A stretch of DNA of 64,000 nt from Allobosea sp. CRIB-10 (GTDB lineage Bacteria; Pseudomonadota; Alphaproteobacteria; Rhizobiales; Beijerinckiaceae), in contig NZ_FOKP01000022.1 of assembly GCF_900112185.1 (NCBI RefSeq), positions 46,818 to 110,817 on the forward strand, written 5' to 3'. A program made the translations under genes and the position numbers. Positions 8,441-16,964 of this stretch are shown here, piece by piece. The stretch's first letter is position 1; each line of letters begins with the position of its first letter. Below the pieces are notes generated by a model that saw nothing but the letters and a program-made list of their open reading frames with translations, ran no database searches and was not told where the DNA came from.

Positions 8441-9231
8441 CCCAGCCGTTCGGAGATCCGCTTGGCCGCGGCCCTGACCGCGGCGAGGTAGCGGCCTTCG
8501 ATCTGGTCGAGGTCGAAGGCGGAGTCCGGGCCGGAGATGTCGATCGCGGCGACGACCGCGCCGCGCCGGTCGATGATCGGGGCGGAGATCGAGCTGCCGG
8601 CCGCCTCCATCACGCCGCGGCTGACGACATGGCCGCGCGCGGCCGCCGCCTCGACCGTGGCGATCAGCTCTTGTGTCGAGGTCGGCGTCTGGCTGGTCAG
8701 CGGCACGAAGCGTTCCTTGCGGAAGAGCTCTTCCAGCTCCGCTTGCGGCAGGCCGGCGAGCAGCAGCCAGCCCATCGGCGAGGCATAGGCCGGCACGCGC
8801 GAGCCGACATTCATGTTGCTGAGGAAGCCCGAGCGGGTCTGCACGCAGCTGAGATAGAGCACGTCGCGCTCGTCGCGGATCGCGAGGTGCGCCGAGACCA
8901 GGGTCTCGTCGCGCAGCGCTTCCAATTCGGGGCGGGCGATCTCGATGATGTCCTTCGAGGCCAGGAAAGCGAAGCCGATATTGAGGACGCGCGGCCCGAG
9001 CGCGAACTGCTTCGACTGCTCCTCCTCGAGGAAGCCCATATGGCGGAGCGTATAGATCAGACGGAAGACCGAAGAGCGCGTCAGGCCGAGCTCCGAGGCG
9101 ATCTCGGTGATGCTCAGCGGCCGGCGCGCCGCCGCGACGATCTCGAGGACACGCAGGCCGCGATGCAGGCCGGGCACGAAATAGACCGCGTGGTTCTTGT
9201 GCTGCGTTTCCGCATCCGCCGCGTCGTCCAT
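8437..9231 (-). CDS. IclR-family transcriptional regulator
   Basis: A 264-residue regulator with the N-terminal winged helix (SITEIASELGLTRSSVFRLI) and the C-terminal effector-binding GAF-like domain. I chose the ATG at 9231, which has an AGG ribosome-binding sequence; a GTG start at 9258 in the same frame would add nine residues. It is convergent with the BKACE gene and is probably the regulator of the whole island, since similar 15-bp elements stand before its own gene, the CoA-transferase/aminotransferase pair and the dioxygenase. Confidence 0.88.
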   Translation of the reverse strand: MDDAADAETQHKNHAVYFVPGLHRGLRVLEIVAAARRPLSITEIASELGLTRSSVFRLIYTLRHMGFLEEEQSKQFALGPRVLNIGFAFLASKDIIEIARPELEALRDETLVSAHLAIRDERDVLYLSCVQTRSGFLSNMNVGSRVPAYASPMGWLLLAGLPQAELEELFRKERFVPLTSQTPTSTQELIATVEAAAARGHVVSRGVMEAAGSSISAPIIDRRGAVVAAIDISGPDSAFDLDQIEGRYLAAVRAAAKRISERLG

Positions 9232-9264
9232 ACGCTGCCTATCCGCCTCAGGGGTCACCGTTCC

Positions 9265-9279
9265 ATTTGCATGTAAAAC
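9265..9279 (-). promoter_or_regulatory. IclR-type operator candidate C (autoregulation)
   Basis: On the minus strand this reads GTTTTACATGCAAAT, matching 10 to 11 of 15 positions of sites A and B2. It lies 34 bases upstream of the IclR ATG at 9231, a usual position for autorepression in this family. Confidence 0.5.
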
Positions 9280-9344
9280 AGTTGTGCGCTGCGGTCACGT
9301 ACGGGCGAGGGGCATGTGGCCTGCGAATACGCTTCGACTTTGCG

Positions 9345-9380
9345 CCCCCCACCCCTTCCCCTCCCCACAAGGGGGAGGGG
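9345..9380. repeat. CTCCCC(N)GGGGAG dispersed palindromic repeat, copy 1
   Basis: A C-rich run followed by CCCCTCCCCACAAGGGGGAG forms a hairpin. The same unit recurs at 48371-48413, 48485-48521, 54991-55020 and 55071-55107. This type of intergenic repeat is scattered through many alphaproteobacterial genomes. It lies between the IclR gene and the oxidase gene. Confidence 0.75.
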
Positions 9381-9401
9381 TTGTCGCGTTGCGCACATCC
9401 T

Positions 9402-10814
9402 TCAGGCCGGCAGCACTTTCCCCGGGTTCATGATGTTGTCAGGATCGAGACTCGCCTTCAGCGTGCGCATCACGTCGACGGCGGCGTCGCCGTGCTCCTT
9501 GCGCAGGAACTTCGCCTTGCCGTAGCCGACGCCGTGCTCGCCGGTGCAGGTCCCGCCGAGCTCGATGGCGCGGTTGACCAGCAGGCCGTTCAGCCGCTCG
9601 GCCTCGCGGATCTCCTCGGGCGAATCCATTCTGATCAGGAAGCCCATGTGGAAATTTCCGTCGCCGACATGGCCGAGCGCCGTGACCGGGAAGGGCGCAT
9701 CCTTGGCGTGCTCCTTGATCTCGGTGATGCAGGCGGCGAGCTGGGAGATCGGCACGCAGGTGTCGGTGCCCCAGCTGCTGGCGCCGGGACGCAAGGCGAG
9801 CAGCGCGTAATGCATGTTGTGCCTTGCCTGCCAGAGCCTGTTGCGCTCCTCGGCGCTGGTGGCAAAGCGCCAGCCCTCGCCGCCATGGCCTTCCGCGAGC
9901 ATCTGCACGGTTTCGGCCTGCGAGACCACGGCCGCCTCCGTGCCGTGGAATTCGAGGAAGAGCGCGACCGTCTCGGGATAGCTCAGATTGTTGTGGCGGT
10001 TGATAGCGCGCATGCAGGTCTCGTCGAGCAGTTCGACGCGGGCGACCTGGATGCCGCACTGGATCGTCTCGATGGCGCAATTGACGGCGCTGGCGATGTC
10101 CGGGAAGGAGCAGACCGCGACCGAGCTCGCCTCGGGGATGCCGTAGAGGCGAAGTGTGACCTCGGTGATGACGCCGAGCGTGCCCTCGGAACCGACGAAC
10201 AGGCGGGTCAGATCGTAACCGGCCGAGGATTTGCGGGCGCGCCCGCCGGTCTTCAGGACGGTGCCGTCGGCGAGCACGACGGTGAGCGCCAGCACATTGT
10301 CCTTCATCGTGCCGTAGCGCACCGCATTGGTGCCCGAGGCGCGCGTCGCGGTCATGCCGCCGAGGGTGGCGTCGGCGCCGGGATCGACCGGGAAGAACAG
10401 GCCGGTATCGCGCAGATGCTCGTTGAGCTGCTTGCGGGTGACGCCGGCTTCGACCGTGCAGTCGAGATCCTCGGCATTGACGGCGGTGATCGCGTTCATG
10501 CGCGAAAGGTCGATGCAGACACCGCCATGCAGCGCGACGACATGGCCTTCGAGCGAGGTGCCGGCGCCGAACGGGATGACCGGCACCTTCGCCTGATGGC
10601 AGAGCTTGACGATGCTGCTGACCTCTTCGGTGGTCTGCGGATAGCAGACGACGTCGGGCGCCTTGGTCGGGTGATAGGACTCGCCATGGCCGTGATGCTC
10701 GCGCTCGCTGTCCGAGGTCGAGCAGCGCGGGCCGAGGAGATCCCGCAAGGAGGCGGTGAGATCGTCGAGGGCAGGATACCGGGTGGTCTGCGACGTGGCG
10801 GCAGGAACGTTCAT
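9402..10814 (-). CDS. FAD-binding oxidase, glycolate/D-lactate dehydrogenase (GlcD) family
   Basis: A 470-residue VAO-fold flavoprotein. It has the PCMH-type FAD domain (VIPFGAGTSLEGHV, then DPGADATLGGMTATRASGT) and the C-terminal oxidase domain ending in the metal-site motif GTCTGEHGVG...K. It should oxidise a 2-hydroxy acid such as D-lactate, glycolate or D-2-hydroxyglutarate. The ATG at 10814 follows GAGGACAGA; an in-frame ATG at 10850 would add 12 residues and overlaps the stop of a 21-codon ORF. No GlcE/GlcF partner is adjacent, which fits the single-subunit D-lactate dehydrogenase type. Confidence 0.82.
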   Translation of the reverse strand: MNVPAATSQTTRYPALDDLTASLRDLLGPRCSTSDSEREHHGHGESYHPTKAPDVVCYPQTTEEVSSIVKLCHQAKVPVIPFGAGTSLEGHVVALHGGVCIDLSRMNAITAVNAEDLDCTVEAGVTRKQLNEHLRDTGLFFPVDPGADATLGGMTATRASGTNAVRYGTMKDNVLALTVVLADGTVLKTGGRARKSSAGYDLTRLFVGSEGTLGVITEVTLRLYGIPEASSVAVCSFPDIASAVNCAIETIQCGIQVARVELLDETCMRAINRHNNLSYPETVALFLEFHGTEAAVVSQAETVQMLAEGHGGEGWRFATSAEERNRLWQARHNMHYALLALRPGASSWGTDTCVPISQLAACITEIKEHAKDAPFPVTALGHVGDGNFHMGFLIRMDSPEEIREAERLNGLLVNRAIELGGTCTGEHGVGYGKAKFLRKEHGDAAVDVMRTLKASLDPDNIMNPGKVLPA

Positions 10815-10846
10815 TCTGTCCTCGACTTCCGGCGTTTCCGGCATGC

Positions 10847-10912
10847 TCATAAGGCAATCTCGACCGTGATGTCGCCCTTGGCCACGGCGGTAGCAGCATG
10901 AGCGCTCTGCAT
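10847..10912 (-). other. 21-codon ORF ending on the oxidase upstream start, possible gene remnant
   Basis: A short frame (starts MQSAHAATAVAKGD, ends TVEIAL) stops with a TGA overlapping the ATG at 10850 as ATGA. It has no ribosome-binding site. It could be the tail of a gene whose body was lost between the LysR gene and the oxidase, or chance. I do not recognise the peptide. Confidence 0.2.
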
Positions 10913-10955
10913 CGCCAGGGGAAGTGCGCGATCCGGCCGCCTCCAAGCCCGAGCC

Positions 10956-11861
10956 TCAACCCGCTGCGTCGAAGCGGCGCCCTTCCTCGCAGAGCCAGGC
11001 GACCAGCGCGTCGAGGGCCGGGCTGCGCTCGCTCTGCGGTGTGACGGTCAGCCAGCAGCCGGTGGCGCTGTCGAAGCTGAGGCCGAGCGGATTGACCAGC
11101 GCGCCCGAGGCCAGTTCCTCGGCGACATAGCAGCGCGGCGCGAGCGCGACGCCGAGCCCGGCGACGGCGGCGCGGATGATCACGGAGTAATAGCCGTAGC
11201 GCACGGTGTGGGCGGGCACCGCGCCGCGCAGGCCGTGCGCCTCGGTGAACTCGGCCCAGAAGGCCGGCATCTGGAAATGCTGCAGCAGCGTCATCTTCTG
11301 GATGTCGGCGGCGCGATTGAAACCGCCCAGTCGCTCCAGCGCCGAAGGCGCGGCAACCAACGCGACCTGGCGCCCGAACAGGTAGTGCGACTCGCGGTCC
11401 GGCCAAGGGCCGAAGCCGTGGACGATCTCCAGATCGGCCTCCTCGATCTCGTTCTCGCTGACGAAATTGGTGAACTGGACGTCGATCTCGGGATGGGCCT
11501 GGGCGAATTCGGGAAAGCGCTCCATCAGCCAGCGCTCACCGGCAATGGCGATCATGTGCAGGCGGATCGGCCGGCCGATCGCGGCGCGCTCGGCGAGACG
11601 GCGGGCGCCGCGCTCCATCTGCTCGATCGCCGCCTCGGCATAGGGGCGGTAGATCGTGCCGGCCTCGGTCGGCTTCAGGCCGGCCGGGCTGCGCTCGAAC
11701 AGCTCCGTGCCGAGATGCTCCTCCAGCGCCTGGATCTGCTTGGAGACGGCGCTCTGGGTCAGGTGCACCTCGCCGGCCGCCTTCGCCGTCGAGCCGAGGC
11801 GGGCGACGGCGAGAAAGACCCGGAGCGCCGTGGTCGACGGCGGGAGATTGCGGCCGGCCAA
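10956..11861 (-). CDS. LysR-family transcriptional regulator (GcvA-like), divergent from argH-like gene
   Basis: A 301-residue LysR regulator: winged helix in residues 8-66 (STAKAAGEVHLTQSAVSKQI) and a periplasmic-binding-protein-like effector domain. It starts with TTG after GAGGGA. It is transcribed away from the ArgH-family gene and its ABC importer, with 93 bases between the two starts, so it is probably their regulator. The C-terminal domain resembles GcvA/AmpR-type regulators, which respond to amino acids or cell-wall fragments. Confidence 0.85.
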   Translation of the reverse strand: MAGRNLPPSTTALRVFLAVARLGSTAKAAGEVHLTQSAVSKQIQALEEHLGTELFERSPAGLKPTEAGTIYRPYAEAAIEQMERGARRLAERAAIGRPIRLHMIAIAGERWLMERFPEFAQAHPEIDVQFTNFVSENEIEEADLEIVHGFGPWPDRESHYLFGRQVALVAAPSALERLGGFNRAADIQKMTLLQHFQMPAFWAEFTEAHGLRGAVPAHTVRYGYYSVIIRAAVAGLGVALAPRCYVAEELASGALVNPLGLSFDSATGCWLTVTPQSERSPALDALVAWLCEEGRRFDAAG

Positions 11862-11954
11862 TAGATATTCCCTCAGCGACTACCCCGGAGGAGATCGTTT
11901 CGTTTGCCGGTTGCGCGGTCAAGAGGGCAGTGTTTCAGGCAAGGGGAGAGCATC

Positions 11955-13370
11955 ATGAACCATAATGCGCGCCTATGGGGCGGCCGTTTCCGCAAGTCGC
12001 CCGATCCGCGCATGATGAAGCTGTCGAGCGCGGCCGGCGCCCATGCCCGCCTCGCGCCGCAGGACATCGCCGGCGGCAAGGCCCATGCGGCCGAGCTGGA
12101 GCGCGCCGGACTGCTGAGCCAGGACGAGTTCAGGACCATCGTCGCAGCGCTCGAGGCGATTGCTGCCGACCTCGCCGCCGGGACGCTCGCCCCTGACGAA
12201 AGCGACGAGGACGTCCATACCTTCATCGAGCGTGTGCTGACCGCCCGCATTGGCGCGACCGGGGCCAAGCTCAGGGCCGGACGCTCGCGCAACGACCAGG
12301 CGGCGAACAATCTCAAGCTCTATCTGCGCGCCGAGGCGCGGACGATCGGCGCGATGCTCGCCGAACTGCTCGAGGCGATCGCCGGCCAGGCCGAGCGGCA
12401 TGCGGCCTCGGTCTGCCCGGGCTTCACCCATCTGCAGAGCGCCCAGCCCGTGACTTTCGGCCACTGGCTGATGGCGCATGGCCAGGCGCTGTCGCGTGAC
12501 GCCAGCCGCCTGCAGGACTGGGAGAAGCGTTCCTCGCTCTCGCCACTGGGCGCGGCGGCGCTCGCCGGCTCGGCAATCGCGCTGACGCCGGAGCTCAGCG
12601 CCAGGGCGCTCGGCTATGACGGCCCCTGCGAGAACTCGGTCGACGCCGTCGGGGCGCGCGACCATGTCGCGGAGTTCCTGTTCGTCGCGGCGATGCTGGC
12701 GACCAATCTGTCGCGGTTGGCCGAGGAGGTCACGCTCTGGACCTCGCGTCAGTTCGGCTGGGTCGTGCTCGACGATGCCTTCGCGACCGGTTCCTCGATC
12801 ATGCCGCAGAAGAAGAACCCGGACATCGCCGAGATCTCCCGCGGCCGGGCGGCGCGCCTGACCGGCGATCTCGTCGCCATGCTCGGCGCGCTGAAAGGCC
12901 TGCCGCTCGCCTATAACCGCGACCTCGCCGAGGACAAGCGCGCCGCCTTCGATGCGGTCGACGTGCTCGGCGAAGTGCTGCCGGCGTTCGCCGGGCTGAT
13001 CGAGACGATGGAAGCCAGGCCCGAGGTGATGCGGGCGCAGGCCGGCGCCGGCTTTGCGCTCGCGACCGAAGTTGCCGATCATCTCGCCCGCAAGGGCGTG
13101 CCCTTCGCCGAGGCGCACGAGATCAGCGGCGCGCTGGTGCGCTATTGCGAGGAGATGGGCCGCGAGCTCGAGGGGCTGGAGCCGGTGGAATTGCGCGCGA
13201 TCGATCCGCGCCTCGACGAGAGCGTCCTCAGGGTGCTGACGCTCGATGCGGCGGTGGCGGCGCGCAGCGGCCATGGCGGCACGGCGCCAGCGAGGGTCGC
13301 CGAGCAGATCGGCCGCTTCCGCGGCTGGCTCTCCGGCTTCGCGCAATGGACGAGGGAGCGCGCGGCATGA
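11955..13370 (+). CDS. argH: Argininosuccinate lyase family protein (ArgH-like) in a transporter operon
   Basis: A 471-residue member of the fumarase/aspartase superfamily. It has the ArgH-type RSRNDQ motif near residue 112 and the family signature GSSIMPQKKNPD near residue 279. ArgH cleaves argininosuccinate to arginine and fumarate; relatives such as EDDS lyase cleave other N-succinyl amino compounds. The start at 11955 follows AGGGGAG. The stop overlaps the ABC permease start (ATGA), and no other arginine biosynthesis gene is near, so a catabolic role on an imported N-succinyl or amidino compound is as likely as biosynthesis. Confidence 0.78.
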   Translation: MNHNARLWGGRFRKSPDPRMMKLSSAAGAHARLAPQDIAGGKAHAAELERAGLLSQDEFRTIVAALEAIAADLAAGTLAPDESDEDVHTFIERVLTARIGATGAKLRAGRSRNDQAANNLKLYLRAEARTIGAMLAELLEAIAGQAERHAASVCPGFTHLQSAQPVTFGHWLMAHGQALSRDASRLQDWEKRSSLSPLGAAALAGSAIALTPELSARALGYDGPCENSVDAVGARDHVAEFLFVAAMLATNLSRLAEEVTLWTSRQFGWVVLDDAFATGSSIMPQKKNPDIAEISRGRAARLTGDLVAMLGALKGLPLAYNRDLAEDKRAAFDAVDVLGEVLPAFAGLIETMEARPEVMRAQAGAGFALATEVADHLARKGVPFAEAHEISGALVRYCEEMGRELEGLEPVELRAIDPRLDESVLRVLTLDAAVAARSGHGGTAPARVAEQIGRFRGWLSGFAQWTRERAA

Positions 13371-14260
13371 GCAGTGCAACCCAGACCATGCCGGATCGCG
13401 GCCTCGCCGAGCTCGCCGGCCTGACCATCGTGCCCAAGCGCTTCTACGGGCGCTGGGTCGCCGCGGCGGCGATCCTGTTCGTGCTCGCCTGGATCGTGAA
13501 AGCTTTCGCGCAGGGGCAGATCGCCTGGCCGGTGGTGGCGCAGTTCTTCACCGCGCCGGCCATCCTCGCCGGTCTCATCAACACGCTGATCATGACCGTC
13601 TGCGCCATGGGGCTCGGCATCGTGCTCGGCGTGGTCTTCGCGATCATGTACATGTCGCCGAACCCGGTGCTGCGCGGCGTCGCGCTGTTCTATATCTGGT
13701 TCTTCCGCGGCACGCCGCTGCTGCTGCAATTGCTGCTCTGGTTCAACCTGGCGCTGGTCTTCCCGACGATCGGCATTCCCGGCGTGGTCGAGTGGCGCAC
13801 CATCGACATCATCGGCCCGTTCATGGCGACGCTGCTCGGCCTCGGCATGAACCAGGGCGCCTATACCGCCGAGGTCGTCCGCTCCGGCATCCTCTCGGTC
13901 GATCTCGGCCAGACCGAGGCCGCCAAGGCGATCGGCATGACGCGGCTGACGACCTTGCGCCGGATCGTGCTGCCGCAGGCGATGCGCGTGATCATCCCGC
14001 CGGTCGGCAACGAGGTGATCAGCATGGTCAAGCTGACCTCGGTCGCCAGCGTCATCCAGTTCTCGGAGATCCTGCGCAATGCGCAGAACGTCTATTATGC
14101 CAATGCAAGAGTGATCGAATTGCTGATCGTCGCGGCCGGCTGGTACCTGCTCGTCGTCACTCTCTTGCAGATCGGGCAGTTCTTCCTCGAACGCGCGTTC
14201 TCGAAGGGCCGGGGTGAGCGCCGCGCCAAGCCTGAGATCGCCGAGGAGGCCGCAGCGTGA
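13367..14260 (+). CDS. Polar amino acid ABC transporter permease (HisM/GlnP family)
   Basis: A 297-residue inner-membrane permease with about five membrane segments and the coupling loop EAAKAIGMTRLTTLRRIVLPQA in two pieces around residue 178. The start ATG at 13367 overlaps the ArgH stop. Only one permease gene is present, so it probably works as a homodimer. It is longer at the N-terminus than typical GlnP, with about 20 polar residues before the first membrane segment. It forms an operon with the ATPase and binding protein downstream. Confidence 0.87.
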   Translation: MSSATQTMPDRGLAELAGLTIVPKRFYGRWVAAAAILFVLAWIVKAFAQGQIAWPVVAQFFTAPAILAGLINTLIMTVCAMGLGIVLGVVFAIMYMSPNPVLRGVALFYIWFFRGTPLLLQLLLWFNLALVFPTIGIPGVVEWRTIDIIGPFMATLLGLGMNQGAYTAEVVRSGILSVDLGQTEAAKAIGMTRLTTLRRIVLPQAMRVIIPPVGNEVISMVKLTSVASVIQFSEILRNAQNVYYANARVIELLIVAAGWYLLVVTLLQIGQFFLERAFSKGRGERRAKPEIAEEAAA

Positions 14261-15030
14261 CTTCCCTGTCCCCGATCGTCGTCGCCGCCAGTGTCACCAA
14301 GCAGTTCGGCCCGCTGAAGGCGCTGAACAATGTCTCGCTCTCGGTCCTGCCGGGCGCCGTGCAATGCATCATCGGTCCGTCCGGCTCGGGCAAGTCGACG
14401 CTGCTGCGCTGCATCAACCAGCTCGAGAAGATCGACGCCGGCGCGATCACCGTCGCCGGCGAACTGATCGGCTATCGCCGCATCGGCAACGAGCTGCACG
14501 AGCTCAGCGACGCCGAGATCGCGCGCCAGCGCCTCAAGACCGGCATGGTCTTCCAGCGCTTCAACCTGTTCAACCACATGACGGTGTTGCAGAACATCAT
14601 CGAGGGGCCGCTCACGGTGCTGAAGCGGCCGCGGCGCGAGATCGTCGCCGAGGCCATGGCGCTGCTCGAGCGCGTCGGCCTTTCCGAGAAGCGCGATTCC
14701 TATCCGATCGAGCTTTCGGGCGGCCAGCAGCAGCGCATCGCGATCGCCCGCGCGCTGGCGATGAAGCCGCAGGTCATGCTCTTCGACGAGCCGACCTCGG
14801 CGCTCGACCCGGAGCTCGTCGGCGAAGTGCTGAACGTGATGCGCGACCTTGCCGCCTCCGGCATGACCATGATCGTCGTCACCCATGAGCTCGGCTTCGC
14901 CCGCGAGGTCGCAAGCGACGTCGTCTTCATGGACAAGGGCGAGATCGTCGAGCAGGGGCCGCCGCGGCAGGTGCTGGTCGCGCCGAGCCAAGCCCGCACC
15001 CGCGACTTCATCGCCGCCGTCCTCAAGTGA
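14257..15030 (+). CDS. Polar amino acid ABC transporter ATP-binding protein (GlnQ/HisP family)
   Basis: A 257-residue ATPase with Walker A GPSGSGKST (residues 40-48), signature LSGGQQQR and Walker B VMLFDEPTSALDP. It starts with GTG overlapping the permease stop (GTGA). The family energises uptake of polar amino acids. Confidence 0.92.
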   Translation: MTSLSPIVVAASVTKQFGPLKALNNVSLSVLPGAVQCIIGPSGSGKSTLLRCINQLEKIDAGAITVAGELIGYRRIGNELHELSDAEIARQRLKTGMVFQRFNLFNHMTVLQNIIEGPLTVLKRPRREIVAEAMALLERVGLSEKRDSYPIELSGGQQQRIAIARALAMKPQVMLFDEPTSALDPELVGEVLNVMRDLAASGMTMIVVTHELGFAREVASDVVFMDKGEIVEQGPPRQVLVAPSQARTRDFIAAVLK

Positions 15031-15074
15031 CCCGAGACCCAGTGAACCCAAGCAAAGACAAGAGGGAGATCACC

Positions 15075-15905
15075 ATGCTTCGCCTTTCGCTCGCCGCCGC
15101 GCTGCTCGCCGGCACCGCGCTCGCCGCCCAGGCCCAGGCCCTGCCGGACCGGATCAAGACCGCCGGCAAGATCGTCATCGCGACCCAGCCGAACTATGCG
15201 CCGATCGTCTACAAGGACCCGGCGACCAACCAGATGGCCGGCTTCGACTACGAGCTCGGCGAAGCCATCGCCAAGGAACTCGGCGTCAAGGCCGAGTGGC
15301 AGGACACCGCCTTCGCCCAGATGCTGCCCTCGCTGACCACCGGCCGCGTCGACATGGTGATGGCCGGGATGAGCGACCTGCCGGCCCGGCGCGAGACCGT
15401 CGACTTCGTCGACTACATGGTCTCGGGCGCCCAGTTCTACACGGTCACCGCCTTCGCCTCGACGATCAAGTCGGTCGAGGATCTCTGCGGCAAGAGCGTC
15501 GGCGCCAGCCGCTCGACGAACTGGCCGAAGCAGATCGGCGAGTGGAGCGAGGCCAATTGCGTCGCCAAGGGCAAGCCGGCGATCACCGTGGTCGGCACGG
15601 AAGGCTCGGTCGACGCCCGCACCCAGCTCAAGACGCAGCGCCTGCAGGGCGGCGTCCAGGGCAGCGAGACGATGAGCCATTTCCAGAAGCTCGAGCCGAA
15701 CACTTATATCCCGCTCGGCGAGCCCTTCACCCGTTCGCTGACCGGCATCCCGTTCCCGAAGACGGCCGAGGGCGGCCAGCTGCGCGACGCGGTCAAGGGC
15801 GCGCTCGAGCGGCTGCAAGCGAACGGCACCTATGACGCGCTGATCGCCAAGTATGTTCAGCCGAGCAACGCGCTGAAGCCGATCTCGGTCAACAAGGGCG
15901 AGTGA
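15075..15905 (+). CDS. Polar amino acid ABC transporter substrate-binding protein
   Basis: A 276-residue periplasmic binding protein with a clear Sec signal peptide (about 20 residues, cleavage near AQA-QA). The mature part is an SBP_bac_3 two-lobed domain. The start at 15075 follows GAGGGAG. It is the fourth gene of the ArgH-like/importer operon. The ligand is unknown; the lyase suggests an amino acid derivative with a succinyl or guanidino group. Confidence 0.88.
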   Translation: MLRLSLAAALLAGTALAAQAQALPDRIKTAGKIVIATQPNYAPIVYKDPATNQMAGFDYELGEAIAKELGVKAEWQDTAFAQMLPSLTTGRVDMVMAGMSDLPARRETVDFVDYMVSGAQFYTVTAFASTIKSVEDLCGKSVGASRSTNWPKQIGEWSEANCVAKGKPAITVVGTEGSVDARTQLKTQRLQGGVQGSETMSHFQKLEPNTYIPLGEPFTRSLTGIPFPKTAEGGQLRDAVKGALERLQANGTYDALIAKYVQPSNALKPISVNKGE

Positions 15906-15986
15906 TCGCTTGACCCTGCCGGCCTCGGCGGCTTCGCTGCCGTCGAGACCGGCGGCTTCCTCGCCGGCGCGCCTCGCGAGGATAGC

Positions 15987-16877
15987 GTGCTGACCTTCCG
16001 CCAGATCGAGGTGTTCAGGGCGGTGATGGCGGCCGGCAGCCTTGCCGGCGCCGCGCGAGAGTTGCGCATCGCGCAGCCGACGGTGACGCGGATGATCCTG
16101 CGCATGGAGGATCAGCTCGGCGCCAGGCTGTTCAACCGGGTCCGCGGTCGCTTGACGCCGACGCAGGAGGCGGCGCGCTTCCTCGCCGAGATCGACCGCG
16201 CCTTCGAGCAGATGCGCTCGGCCGTCGAGCGCGCTGCGCAGGCGGCGCTGCCGGAGCGCTCGGTCTTCCGCTGCGGCGCCTCGCCCAGCATTGGCCGCGG
16301 CCTGGTCCCTGCGGCGCTGGCGCGGCTGGTCGCGCGCATGCCGGCGGTCTCATTGCAGCTCGACATCCTGACGGTCAGCCAGGTGCTGCCCTATCTGCTG
16401 GATGGGTCGGCCGATGCGGCGGTGACGTTGTTTCCCATCATGCATCACGAGGTGGTCAGCACGGCCGTCGGCAGTGGCCGGCCGGTATTGCTGACACCTG
16501 CCGCCATGGAAGTGCCCTCGGGCGAGGCCGATCTCGCCAGCCTTGCCGACCAGGCCTGGGTCGTCTTCCAGCCGCGCTCCGTTCATGGCGACATGGCAGC
16601 CGGCATCCTCTCCGATCATGGCTTGAGGCCGGCGCGGACGCATCTGGTGCGCTTCGCCGAAACGGCGGTCGCTCTGGTCGAGGCCGGAATCGGCGTCTGC
16701 ATCGTCGACGAGTTCACGGCGCGTGCCGCCGACATGGCGCGTCTGCGCTGCCTGCCCGTGCCGACCAGCCGGCGTTACGAAGCCTATCTGCACCGCCCAC
16801 TCGCCGCGCGTGGCGAGGTGACCGAGCAGTTTGAGCAGTGCCTGAAGGATGAGCTGCAGGCGGGATCTATGCCTTGA
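15987..16877 (+). CDS. LysR-family transcriptional regulator
   Basis: A 296-residue LysR protein with a winged helix at the N-terminus (GSLAGAARELRIAQPTVTR) and an effector domain. It starts with GTG after GAGGATAGC. It lies between the importer operon and the Bug/alcohol dehydrogenase genes, all on the same strand, and may control the latter. Confidence 0.85.
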   Translation: MLTFRQIEVFRAVMAAGSLAGAARELRIAQPTVTRMILRMEDQLGARLFNRVRGRLTPTQEAARFLAEIDRAFEQMRSAVERAAQAALPERSVFRCGASPSIGRGLVPAALARLVARMPAVSLQLDILTVSQVLPYLLDGSADAAVTLFPIMHHEVVSTAVGSGRPVLLTPAAMEVPSGEADLASLADQAWVVFQPRSVHGDMAAGILSDHGLRPARTHLVRFAETAVALVEAGIGVCIVDEFTARAADMARLRCLPVPTSRRYEAYLHRPLAARGEVTEQFEQCLKDELQAGSMP

Positions 16878-16964
16878 GGCTATAGCTGCCGCATGCAACG
16901 TCGCTTGAAACGGCGGGCCGGCTCCGTTTGAGTGCGCGCAGAAAAATCCAGGGAGGATTGCAGC

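Noticed and set aside
15906..15986. Terminator between the binding protein and LysR genes
   Set aside because: A GC-rich imperfect hairpin is present but there is no T-run and arms mismatch.
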